DNA of 64,000 bases from Enhydrobacter sp. (GTDB lineage: Bacteria; Pseudomonadota; Alphaproteobacteria; Reyranellales; Reyranellaceae): the NCBI GenBank assembly GCA_026126105.1, contig JAHCJV010000003.1:110859-174858 (forward strand), read 5' to 3'. This document shows, one piece after another, positions 54,417 through 62,471 of this stretch. The position numbers were made by a program, and so were the translations under genes. Position 1 is the stretch's first letter, and every line of letters begins with the position of its first letter. Under the pieces are notes generated by a model. It was not told the DNA's origin. It searched no databases and worked only from the letters and a program-made list of their open reading frames with translations.

Positions 54417-55208
54417 TCAGTCGACCACGGCGTCAACGACCTTTGAGCCACCGCGGTTGCGCGTCCGGGCCGGCGTAGCGGGCTTGGCCCGGATCCGAAC
54501 CGCGCGGCCATCCTGCTGGTCCATTTCGAACGCGCCGGTGCCGCGAATCAGATCGCTCAGCTTGCGATAGCCGTAGCTGCGCGGGTCGAAGTCGGAGGCG
54601 ATGGTGGACAGCCGCTGGCCGACGACGCCCAGGCCGACCCAACCGTCCTCGGTGTCCATCTGAGCGATCGCCTTGTTCAGGATCTCGACCGCCGCGCTGG
54701 GCGGCTGGACGGCACGCGGCGCCGGCGCCGGTTCGCCGGCCTTCGGTGCGGGTGCCGGAGTCTCGGGAACGAGATTCTCAGTGTAGATGAAACGGCGGCA
54801 GGCCTGGCGAAAGCTTTCGGGTGTCTTGCGGGCGCCGAAGCCATAGACGTCGGCGCCTTCCTCGCGCAGCCGGGAGGCGAGCCGGGTGAAGTCGCTGTCG
54901 GACGAGACCAGGCAGAAGCCGTCGAACCGGCCGCTGTGCAGCAGGTCCATTGCATCGATCACGAGCGCGATGTCGGAGGCGTTCTTGCCGGTCGTGTAAG
55001 CGAACTGCTGGTAGGGATCGATCGCATACTTCTGCAGCACGTCGGCCCAGCCTTTGGAGCGCGGGCTCGAGAAGTCGCCATAGATGCGCCGCGAGCTCGC
55101 CTCGCCGAACTTGGCGATCTCCTCGAAGAGGCCTGCCACGATGCGCGGCGAGGTGTTGTCGGCGTCGATCAGGACGGCGAAGCGGCGCGTCCGGTTCTCA
55201 TCGGCCAT
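54417..55208 (-). CDS. NYN-domain protein with C-terminal LOTUS/OST-HTH domain
   Basis: A 263-residue protein starting MADENRTRRFAVLIDADNTS with GGAGG upstream. The N-terminal NYN (PIN-like) domain has acidic residues (DADN, ALVIDAMDLL, SSDSDF) for metal-dependent RNA cleavage. A Pro-rich linker (about 150-170) leads to the C-terminal OST-HTH/LOTUS domain (WVGLGVVGQRLSTIASDFDP, YGYRKLSDLI). Such proteins act in RNA metabolism in the cytoplasm. It is a stand-alone gene, 29 bp downstream of the ABC permease stop. Confidence 0.93.
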   Translation of the reverse strand: MADENRTRRFAVLIDADNTSPRIVAGLFEEIAKFGEASSRRIYGDFSSPRSKGWADVLQKYAIDPYQQFAYTTGKNASDIALVIDAMDLLHSGRFDGFCLVSSDSDFTRLASRLREEGADVYGFGARKTPESFRQACRRFIYTENLVPETPAPAPKAGEPAPAPRAVQPPSAAVEILNKAIAQMDTEDGWVGLGVVGQRLSTIASDFDPRSYGYRKLSDLIRGTGAFEMDQQDGRAVRIRAKPATPARTRNRGGSKVVDAVVD

Positions 55209-55236
55209 GGCGGCCTCCATTCTATGTCGGCTGAAC

Positions 55237-56112
55237 CTAGCGTGCGCTGCGGCGCTGGAAGATCAGGTTGGCGGCGACCGTCAGGGTAAGCGTCACCGCC
55301 ATCAGGATGAAGGCGATCGCGCCGCCGAACGGCCAGTTGGTCTGCTGGGTGAACTGATTATAGACCAGCGGCGCCATCATCTTGAACAACGGGCCGCCCA
55401 GCAAGAACGGCGTGGCATAGGCATTCATCGCCAGTATGAAGGTCAGGATCGTGCCCGACAGAATACCGGGCAGCGCCAGCGGCCACAGCACGCGGCGGAA
55501 CATCGTGAGCGGCGGGGCGCCGAGGCTGAAGGCGGCCTCCTCGACAGCGCGGTCGATCCCCTCGATCACGCTCTGCAGCGACAGCACCATGAAGGGCAGG
55601 TTGACGGCGATGATGCCGATCACCACCGCCTTCTCGGTGAACATGATCTCGAGCGGCTTGTCGATCAGGCCGAGGCCCATCAGCGTCGCATTGAGGAAGC
55701 CCTTGCTGCCGAACACCGTCATCCAGCCCGCCGCGCGCACCGCATTGCCGACGAACAGCGGCAGTACGATCAGGATGATCAGCAGGTGCTTGAAGCGGCT
55801 CTGCGTGCGCGCCACGACGTAGGCGAGCGGGAAGCCCAGCACCAGGCAGACGGCGGTTACAGTGATGGAGATGCGCACCGTCGTCCAGAGGATCGCGGTG
55901 TAATAGGGGTCGGTGAAGAAGCGGATGTAGTTCGCCACCGTCACCGCCTCGACCATCATCTTCTTGGCGGCGACGAAATCGTTCAGGCTGTAGCGGAACA
56001 GGATCGCGAGCGGCGCCAGCAGGCAGATCGCGACGAAGATCGTCGCGGGCGCCAGCAAGGCGGTGGCTGTAAGGCCGTTGCTGCGCGGCCGCTGGTCAAT
56101 GACGAGAGTCAC
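55237..56112 (-). CDS. ABC transporter permease (polyamine/iron-type, PotB-like)
   Basis: A 291-residue inner-membrane protein with six helices and the EAA motif EAAFSLGAPPLTMFRRVLWP. It belongs with the solute-binding protein, ATPase and second permease of the operon 59179-55237. It is the last gene of the unit and is separated from the solute-binding protein gene by a palindromic repeat. Its N-terminus MTLVIDQRPRSNGLTATALL is typical of the family. Confidence 0.93.
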   Translation of the reverse strand: MTLVIDQRPRSNGLTATALLAPATIFVAICLLAPLAILFRYSLNDFVAAKKMMVEAVTVANYIRFFTDPYYTAILWTTVRISITVTAVCLVLGFPLAYVVARTQSRFKHLLIILIVLPLFVGNAVRAAGWMTVFGSKGFLNATLMGLGLIDKPLEIMFTEKAVVIGIIAVNLPFMVLSLQSVIEGIDRAVEEAAFSLGAPPLTMFRRVLWPLALPGILSGTILTFILAMNAYATPFLLGGPLFKMMAPLVYNQFTQQTNWPFGGAIAFILMAVTLTLTVAANLIFQRRSAR

Positions 56113-56130
56113 GACGCATGCCCCCTAAAG

Positions 56131-56234
56131 CTCATGCTCCTCGCCCCCGCTAGGGGGAGAGGTTGAGAGAGGGGGCGACGCACATCGATTCCCCCTCTCC
56201 TAGCCTCTCCCCCTAGCGGGGGAGAGGAACATGA
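56131..56234. repeat. REP-like palindrome between two transporter genes
   Basis: Imperfect inverted repeat with about 45-bp arms (56131-56175 and 56191-56234); the arms contain the mirror motif CCCCCGCTAGGGGGAGAGG and match in about 40 positions. It lies between the permease start and the solute-binding protein stop. It differs in sequence from the elements at 25002 and 60518. Confidence 0.85.
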
Positions 56235-56263
56235 AAGCAAAGAAAGGCTCATCCAAGAACAGC

Positions 56264-57289
56264 TCATCCCTTGAAAGACTTGTTCCACCATTCCTGGAAG
56301 GCTGCGTCGTTCTTCGCCATGTAAGCGTAGTCGAGGTCCTTCAGCCGCTTCTGCTCTTCCTCGGTAAAGCCGATGCGCTTCTGGACGTCGGGCGGCACCT
56401 TGGCGTTGGTTACGGTCGGATTGTAGCCCATGTCGACGGCGAAGCCCTCTTGCGCCGATGGCGCCATCATGGCGTCGAGATAGGCGTAGCCGCCTGCCTT
56501 GTTGGGCGCGTTCTTCGGCATCACGAAGCCCGAGACATACATTGGAACGCCTTCGACCGGCGCGACGGTCTGCACGTTGATGCCGGCGTTCTGCCATTGC
56601 ACGGCGCGTGCCTTCCACATGATGCCGCAGGCGATCTCCTCGGTCTTGAGCGCCTGGGCGAAGGCCTCGTTCGACGGATAGATCCGCGCGCCGGCCTTCT
56701 TGCAGGCGACCAGCCGCTCTTTGCCGGGTTCGAAATCCCCCATGTTGCCCCCCGAGGCCAGGCTCGCGGCGAGCATCGTGTATTGATACTGGATGTCGAT
56801 GATGCCGAGCTTGTTGCCCAGCTTGGGATCGAGCGTGTCGGCGAAGCCCTTGGGCGCTTCCATCAGCTTCGGATTGTAGAGCACGACCTTGCCCGAATAG
56901 ATGTGGCCGACGCCGTAGGGATACTTCATCGCGGGAATCAGGTTCGCCGCGTTCGGCATCTTGGAGTAGTCGAGCTGCTCGATCGTCCCCTGCTCGTTCA
57001 TCTCGTACATGTTCGCGGCCGACACGCCCTGGATGTCCGAAGTGCCGCGGCGCAGCGACCTCTCGGCCAGCACCTTGGCGCGGCGCGGCGGATCGCCGGC
57101 CTCGTCCTTGACCACGTCCCAACCCTTGGGGGCGAGCAATGGCGTTTCGATATTCTTGGCAAGGAGCCGCGAGTAGTCGCCGCCCCAGGTGCCGACAACG
57201 ATGCGCTTGTTGTCCTGCGCGGCGGCCGGGAAGGCCGCAAGCGCGGCCGCGCCGCCCAAGGCGGTGCGGCGATTGATCATGAATGCCAT
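56264..57289 (-). CDS. ABC transporter solute-binding protein (polyamine-type)
   Basis: A 341-residue periplasmic binding protein starting MAFMINRRTALGG. The N-terminus has a twin-arginine-like signal (NRRTALGGAAALAAFPAAAQ), so it may be exported folded. The core (VVGTWGGDYSRLLAKNIETP, EIACGIMWKARAVQWQNAG) resembles the PotD/spermidine-putrescine class. GGAGG lies 8 bp before the start. It is preceded by the ATPase gene (14 bp) and provides substrate for both permeases. Confidence 0.93.
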   Translation of the reverse strand: MAFMINRRTALGGAAALAAFPAAAQDNKRIVVGTWGGDYSRLLAKNIETPLLAPKGWDVVKDEAGDPPRRAKVLAERSLRRGTSDIQGVSAANMYEMNEQGTIEQLDYSKMPNAANLIPAMKYPYGVGHIYSGKVVLYNPKLMEAPKGFADTLDPKLGNKLGIIDIQYQYTMLAASLASGGNMGDFEPGKERLVACKKAGARIYPSNEAFAQALKTEEIACGIMWKARAVQWQNAGINVQTVAPVEGVPMYVSGFVMPKNAPNKAGGYAYLDAMMAPSAQEGFAVDMGYNPTVTNAKVPPDVQKRIGFTEEEQKRLKDLDYAYMAKNDAAFQEWWNKSFKG

Positions 57290-57303
57290 GGGTGGAGCCT
57301 CCT

Positions 57304-58356
57304 TCATTCGTTGAACACCTGGCCGGCCGAAGCAGGCCAGCCGACATGAACCGTTTGCCCGACATCGGGCGCCAACCCGCCTTCGCGATTGGCGACCTGG
57401 ACTACGAGCCGGTCGGCCGGCGACAGGCGCACATGGATGTCGGTCAGCGAGCCGAGATACGAAACGAATTCCACCGCACCCGACAGTCGGTTGTCGAGTC
57501 CGCTCAGCGGTGTGGCGGCGATTTCGACCCGCTCCGGCCGCAAGGACAGCACGGCCCGGCCCGGAGCGCCGCCGCTGCAGGCGAGGTTAAGCCCGCCATC
57601 GGTTTGGAAGCGGCCGGGCGCCTCGACTGTGCCGGCGAGGAAGGTGCTGCGCCCGACGAAACCCGCAACGAAGCGGGTGGCGGGCCGCTCGTAGAGGTCG
57701 CGCTGGCTGCCGACCTGGCAGACCGAGCCCTCGTTCATGACCACCAGCCGGTCGGCCATGGTGAGGGCCTCTTCCTGATCGTGCGTCACCATCACGGTGG
57801 TGAGGCCGAGCTGGCGCTGCAGCTCGCGGATCTCGACCCGTACTTCCTGGCGCAGCTTGGCGTCGAGGTTCGAGAGCGGCTCGTCGAGCAGCAGAACGTC
57901 GGGCCGGATGGCCAGCGCCCGGGCGAGCGCGACCCTCTGCTGCTGGCCGCCGGAGAGCTGGCGCGGCAGGCGCGCGCCGTAGCCGCCGAGCCGCACGAGC
58001 GCGAGTGCTTCCTCGACGCGCTTGTCGATGTCGACTTTCGGAAGCTTGCGCATCTCCAGGCCGAAGGCGACGTTCTGCGCCACGGTCATGTGCGGGAACA
58101 GGGCGTAGCTCTGGAACACCATCCCGGCATTGCGCTTCCACGGCGGCAGCCGGGTAACGTCGCTGCCGCCCAACGCGACGTGGCCGGCACTGGGCTCGAT
58201 GAAGCCCGCGACCATGCGCAGGGTCGTGGTCTTGCCGCAGCCCGAGGGGCCCAGCAGCACCAGGAACTCGCCGTCGGCGATCTGCAGCGAGACATCGCGC
58301 ACGGCGTAGAAGTCGCCGTAGCGCTTGGCGAGGTTGCGGATGTCGAGTCGTGCCAT
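57304..58356 (-). CDS. ABC transporter ATPase (PotA-like)
   Basis: A 350-residue ATPase with Walker A GPSGCGKTTT, signature LSGGQQQRVALARALA, Walker B LLLDEPLSNLD and the H-loop MVTHDQEEAL, and a C-terminal TOBE regulatory domain. It powers the importer made with the permeases at 58358 and 55237. Only 1 bp separates it from the permease gene upstream. Confidence 0.96.
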   Translation of the reverse strand: MARLDIRNLAKRYGDFYAVRDVSLQIADGEFLVLLGPSGCGKTTTLRMVAGFIEPSAGHVALGGSDVTRLPPWKRNAGMVFQSYALFPHMTVAQNVAFGLEMRKLPKVDIDKRVEEALALVRLGGYGARLPRQLSGGQQQRVALARALAIRPDVLLLDEPLSNLDAKLRQEVRVEIRELQRQLGLTTVMVTHDQEEALTMADRLVVMNEGSVCQVGSQRDLYERPATRFVAGFVGRSTFLAGTVEAPGRFQTDGGLNLACSGGAPGRAVLSLRPERVEIAATPLSGLDNRLSGAVEFVSYLGSLTDIHVRLSPADRLVVQVANREGGLAPDVGQTVHVGWPASAGQVFNE

Positions 58357-58357
58357 G

Positions 58358-59179
58358 TCACACCACTCGCGCGAGCTTCACGTAGCGGTCGGTGATCAGC
58401 ATCACCGTGCCGATCAGCAGGATCTGGATCACCGACACTGCCGCGATGGTCGGATCGATCTTCCACTCGAGGTACTGGAGAATGACGATCGGCAGGGTGG
58501 TGCGGCCCGGCCCAACCAGGAACAGGCTCATCTCGAGATTGCCGAACGAGGCGACGAAGCCGAACAGCGCGCCGGCCACCATGCCGGGCCGGATCGCCGG
58601 CAGGGTGACGCGCCAGAAGGTGATCCAGCGATTGGCGCCGAGGTTTTGCGCCGCTTCCTCGGTGGTGCGGTCGAGGCCGGCGAGGCTCGCCGTCACCAGC
58701 CGCACGACCCAGGGAATGATGATCACGATGTGGCCGCAGACCAGGGCATAGAAGGTGCCGATGACGTCGACGTCCAGGCCGTTCTCGACCTCGACGTGGA
58801 AGACGTACATGGCGGTGCCCAGCACGACGCCGGGCACGACCAGCGGCATCAGCAGCAGGTTGCTGAACGGTCCGCGGAATCTGAAGTTGAAGCGATCGAG
58901 GCAGAGCGCGGCGGGGACGCCGAGCGCGAGGCCGGCCAGGGTCGCGATCACGCCGACCTGGAAGGACAGCGAGAAGCCGTCGACGAACTTCCTCTGGTCG
59001 AGGATCGCGGCGAACCATTTCAGGCTGTAGCCCTCGGGCGGGAAGGACGGGATCTCCTGACGGAAAAAGGCGAGCCAGACCACGAAGATCAGCGGCAGCA
59101 AGATATAGGCCAGCGCGAGCGCCGCCGCCCCGTTCAGCGCCCACCGGCCCGCGCGGCGGCGCACGACGGCGCCGATCAC
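58358..59179 (-). CDS. ABC transporter permease (PotC-like)
   Basis: A 273-residue permease with six helices and the EAA motif EEAAQNLGANRWITFWRVTLP. The start is GTG at 59179. No Shine-Dalgarno is close; the nearest GGAG is about 20 bp upstream within the inverted repeat arm at 59221-59250, so translation could depend on the hairpin or on coupling to the upstream amidohydrolase. It is the first transporter gene of the operon. Confidence 0.92.
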   Translation of the reverse strand: MIGAVVRRRAGRWALNGAAALALAYILLPLIFVVWLAFFRQEIPSFPPEGYSLKWFAAILDQRKFVDGFSLSFQVGVIATLAGLALGVPAALCLDRFNFRFRGPFSNLLLMPLVVPGVVLGTAMYVFHVEVENGLDVDVIGTFYALVCGHIVIIIPWVVRLVTASLAGLDRTTEEAAQNLGANRWITFWRVTLPAIRPGMVAGALFGFVASFGNLEMSLFLVGPGRTTLPIVILQYLEWKIDPTIAAVSVIQILLIGTVMLITDRYVKLARVV

Positions 59180-59180
59180 G

Positions 59181-59250
59181 GCTGGGACCGCGCCACTCCG
59201 TGGCGCTCATGATCAAGAGTATGAGCGCCACGGAGTGGCGCGGTCCCAGC
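59181..59250. repeat. perfect 30-bp inverted repeat at the permease start
   Basis: Arms 59181-59210 and 59221-59250 are identical in inverse complement over all 30 bases (they begin GCTGGGACCGCGCCACTCCG), with a 10-nt loop. It fills most of the 88-bp gap between the amidohydrolase stop and the permease GTG, ending just 1 bp before the start codon. No T-run follows, so it is not a standard terminator. Confidence 0.93.
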
Positions 59251-59267
59251 GAAGAAGGCCTCCATCT

Positions 59268-60497
59268 TCACAGCGTGTTCTTGTGGAACTGGCCGGCCTT
59301 CATGATGACCGACAGGTTCGGGCCGCCGTCCTGGAACAGGCCGAGGTCCTTCAGCGGGTCGCCATCGACCAGGATCATGTCGGCATGGGCGCCAGGCTGG
59401 ATCGTGCCGAGCTTGCCTTCCTGGCGCACGACCTCGGCGCCGATCTGGGTTGCCGAGCGGATGACGTCGATCGCCGGCATGACCTCGCCACGGATCCTGA
59501 ACTCGCCGGTCTGCTCGTCTTCGAGCGCGCCTAGCAAATCCGATCCATAGGCCATCTTCACGCCGGCCGTGCGGCAATGCTCGAGTTCCGCGAAGCCGTA
59601 CTTCAGCACCTCGTCGTTCTTCTCCAGCATTTCGTTCGGCATGCCGAGCTCCTTCGCCCGCCGCTTCATGGCGTCGTAGGTGACGAGGTTCGGGATCATG
59701 TAGACGCCCTTCCCGGCCATCAGCTTTGCCGTGGGCGCGTCGACCAGGTTGCCGTGCTCGATCGTGCGCACGCCACACTTGACCGCGCGCGTGATCGCTT
59801 CGGGCGTGTAGGCATGGGTCAGGACGTAGCGGCCGAAGGCATGCGCCTCCTCCACCGCCGCGGTGATCTCTTCGATGGTGAACTGGATCGATTCGAGCGG
59901 GTCGTAGGGCGAGGCCACGCCGCCCGAGACCATCAGCTTCACCTGGTCCGCTCCCTGGCGCATCTGCTCGCGCGCGGCCTTGCGCACCGCGTCGGGACCG
60001 TCGGCGATGCAGCGGATGAAGACCATGCCGTTGCAGCACAGGCAGGGCGGGCCGATGTCGGTGCGCCGGTTGCGGTCGTTGTGGCCGCCGGTCGGGCCGA
60101 TCGAGCGGCAGGAGATGAACATCCGGGGACCGGGAATCAGTCCCGATTCGACGGCGGTCTTGGTGCCCCAGTCGGCGCCACCTGCGTCGCGCACGGTGGT
60201 GAAGCCGCGGTCGAGCATGCGCTTCAGGCGGCCGGCCGATCTCGCCATCATCAGGGTGAGAGGCACCGCTTCCATGCGGTTGATGTAGACCTCGCTGTGA
60301 TGGGTATGGACGTGGCAGTCGATCAGGCCGGGCATCAGCGTCCGCTTTCCGCAATCGACCACCTGCGCCGAGGATGACTTGATCGGCGTCGACGACACTT
60401 CCCTGATGGCGTCGCCTTCGACCAGCACCTCGTAGCCGCCGCGTGCCTCTTCCCAGTTGGGATCGAGAAGGTTGAGGTTCTTGAACAGGAAAGACAT
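59268..60497 (-). CDS. metal-dependent amidohydrolase
   Basis: A 409-residue amidohydrolase of the imidazolonepropionase / Xaa-Pro-dipeptidase-like group. Metal ligands are H62 and H64 (DCHVHTH), K187 (LMVSGG context), H228 (THAYTP), H248 (EHGNLV) and D320 (YGSDLLG). A CLCC motif (C152, C154, C155) sits in the insert before the active-site lysine and is also in its paralogue. Such enzymes cleave cyclic or linear amide bonds. It precedes the ABC importer in one operon, so it may act on the imported compound. Confidence 0.93.
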   Translation of the reverse strand: MSFLFKNLNLLDPNWEEARGGYEVLVEGDAIREVSSTPIKSSSAQVVDCGKRTLMPGLIDCHVHTHHSEVYINRMEAVPLTLMMARSAGRLKRMLDRGFTTVRDAGGADWGTKTAVESGLIPGPRMFISCRSIGPTGGHNDRNRRTDIGPPCLCCNGMVFIRCIADGPDAVRKAAREQMRQGADQVKLMVSGGVASPYDPLESIQFTIEEITAAVEEAHAFGRYVLTHAYTPEAITRAVKCGVRTIEHGNLVDAPTAKLMAGKGVYMIPNLVTYDAMKRRAKELGMPNEMLEKNDEVLKYGFAELEHCRTAGVKMAYGSDLLGALEDEQTGEFRIRGEVMPAIDVIRSATQIGAEVVRQEGKLGTIQPGAHADMILVDGDPLKDLGLFQDGGPNLSVIMKAGQFHKNTL

Positions 60498-60517
60498 GAC
60501 TATCGATTCTCTCTCTT

Positions 60518-60621
60518 GTCGTCCTGAGCGGAGCGAAGGACCTCACGCCAGCCCCACACTCGCTTTCGGCTGTCCGGGTCTGGTCGTTCGGTGAGGTCCT
60601 TCGGCTCCGCCTCAGGACGAC
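60518..60621. repeat. REP-like palindrome between the amidohydrolase genes
   Basis: Arms 60518-60546 and 60591-60621 form an inverted repeat with two single-base insertions; the left arm starts GTCGTCCTGAGCGGAGCGAA. The element is the same type as that at 25002-25092. It occupies most of the 133-bp intergenic space. Confidence 0.88.
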
Positions 60622-60630
60622 GGTACTGGT

Positions 60631-61872
60631 TCATTTCAGCGTGTTCTTGTGGAACTTGCCGGCCTTCATGATCATCGGCAGGTGCTTGCCCTGGCCGAGG
60701 AAGAGCTCGAGGTTTGCGACCGGATCGCCGTCGACCGCGATCAGGTCGGCATGGGCGCCCGGCTCGATTACACCGAGCTTGCCCTCCTGCTGCACGATCT
60801 CGGCACCGACCAGCGTGGCCTGCCGGATGATCTCGATCGGCTGCAGCACCTTGGCGCGGTGAATGAACTCCAGGCTCTGGTCGACCTGAAGCGCACCGAG
60901 CAGGTCGGTGCCGTAGCCCACCTTGACGCCCGCCCCCTTGCAGATCTCGAGCGAGCGCAGGGCGCCTTCGAGCACGATGTCGTTCTTGGCCAGCATCTCG
61001 GGCGTCATGCCGAACTGCGCCGCGCGCTCCTTCATCGAGAAGTAGGTCACAAGGTTGGCGATCATGTAGCCGCCCTTGGACTGGATCAGCCGGGCCGATT
61101 TGTCATCGACCAGGTTGCCGTGCTCGATCGTGCGCACGCCGTTGTTCATCGCGCGGGTGATGGCTTCCGGCGTATAGGCATGCGCCAGCACGTAGCGGCC
61201 GAAGTTTTTCGCTTCGTCCGTCGCCGCGGCGATCTCGCCTTCCGAGAATTGCAGCGAATCGAGAGGGTCATAGGGTGAGGCGACGCCGCCGGAGCACATG
61301 ATCTTGATCTGGTCGGCGCCTTGGCGCATCTGCTCGCGCACGCACTTGCGCACTTCGTCCGCGCCGTCGGCGACGGCCATGACATAGACCATGCCGTTGC
61401 AGCAGCCGCAGGAGGCCGGCTGGTAGTCGGTGCGGCGCCGGGAATCGGAATGGCCGCCGGTCGGGCCGATCGCCTTGGCCGAGATGAACAGGCGCGGGCC
61501 GGGGATCAGCCCCGACTCGACGGCCGTCTTGATGCCCCAGTCTGCGCCGCCGGTGTCGCGCACCGTGGTGAAACCGCGATCGATCATGCCGCGCATCAGC
61601 TCCGCCGACTTGGCCGTCAGAAGCGTCAGCGGGATCGATTCGAGATTGCGGATGTTCACTTCGGTCAGGAACACATGGACGTGGCAGTCGATCAGGCCGG
61701 GCATCAGGGTGCGCTTGCCGCCGCCATCGACCACGCGCGCGTTGGCGGCCTTGATCGGCTTTTCGGACACCTCCCTGATGGTGCCACCGTCGACCAGGAC
61801 CTCGTATCCGCCCCGCGCCTCGTCCCAGCGCGGGTCGAGCAGGCTGAAATTACGGAACACAATCTGCGACAT
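60631..61872 (-). CDS. metal-dependent amidohydrolase, paralogue
   Basis: A 413-residue protein starting MSQIVFRNFSLLDPRWDEA after GGAGGGGGAGCG. The metal residues H64, H66, K190, the THAYTP-like AHAYTP, EHGNLV and YGTDLLG are all present, and the CGCC motif (C155, C157, C158) matches the other paralogue. The two are clearly a tandem duplication that has diverged. It is the first gene of the operon. Substrates may differ between the copies. Confidence 0.93.
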   Translation of the reverse strand: MSQIVFRNFSLLDPRWDEARGGYEVLVDGGTIREVSEKPIKAANARVVDGGGKRTLMPGLIDCHVHVFLTEVNIRNLESIPLTLLTAKSAELMRGMIDRGFTTVRDTGGADWGIKTAVESGLIPGPRLFISAKAIGPTGGHSDSRRRTDYQPASCGCCNGMVYVMAVADGADEVRKCVREQMRQGADQIKIMCSGGVASPYDPLDSLQFSEGEIAAATDEAKNFGRYVLAHAYTPEAITRAMNNGVRTIEHGNLVDDKSARLIQSKGGYMIANLVTYFSMKERAAQFGMTPEMLAKNDIVLEGALRSLEICKGAGVKVGYGTDLLGALQVDQSLEFIHRAKVLQPIEIIRQATLVGAEIVQQEGKLGVIEPGAHADLIAVDGDPVANLELFLGQGKHLPMIMKAGKFHKNTLK

Positions 61873-61940
61873 CGACGCTCCCCCTCCGACGCCCCGCAAC
61901 CCTACGCTGGCCGCCCCTTCGACGCTACAGTCGCGCAGCG

Positions 61941-62462
61941 ATGCGACGCGTTGTTGTCTTCGGCACCACGGGATCGGGAAAGAGCTGGCTGGCGGAGCGC
62001 CTGGCGGCGCGCCACGGCCTGCGCCTGATCGAGCTCGACGCGCTGTTCTGGGGGAAGGACTGGACTCCGGCGCCCCTGGAGCTCTTTCGCCACCGGGTCG
62101 AGCGCGAGATCCGCGATGGCGACTGGATCGTCGTCGGCAACTACGGCCAGGTGCGCGACCTCACCTGGCGCGCGGCCGACACGCTGATCTGGCTCGACCT
62201 GCCGTTCCCGACGGTGATGTGGCGCCTGTTCCGGCGGACGATCCGCCGTTCGCTCACGAAGGAGAATCTGTGGGGCACGGGCAATACCGAGTCGCTGGCG
62301 CGTTCGCTCTTCAGCCGTCAATCGATCCTGCTGTATGCGATGAAAACCCATGGGAAGAACCGCGCCCGCTTCGCCATCGAGTGCGAGTTCCTCGGCAAGG
62401 ACAAGACCCTCGTGCGCCTGACGAGCACGCGCGAGGTTGAGCACCTCCTGCAGGGAGCGTAA
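61941..62462 (+). CDS. P-loop NTPase / adenylate-kinase-like protein
   Basis: A 173-residue protein with Walker A FGTTGSGKSW at the N-terminus. The rest (LIELDALFWGKDW, WIVVGNYGQVRD, IWLDLPFPTVMWRLFRRT) matches the small AAA/topology-modulation-protein family, resembling adenylate kinase in fold. No ligand is known. It is divergent from the amidohydrolase operon (68-bp gap) and 9 bp before the epimerase, so it may be co-transcribed with it. Confidence 0.9.
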   Translation: MRRVVVFGTTGSGKSWLAERLAARHGLRLIELDALFWGKDWTPAPLELFRHRVEREIRDGDWIVVGNYGQVRDLTWRAADTLIWLDLPFPTVMWRLFRRTIRRSLTKENLWGTGNTESLARSLFSRQSILLYAMKTHGKNRARFAIECEFLGKDKTLVRLTSTREVEHLLQGA

Positions 62463-62471
62463 TCAGACGGC

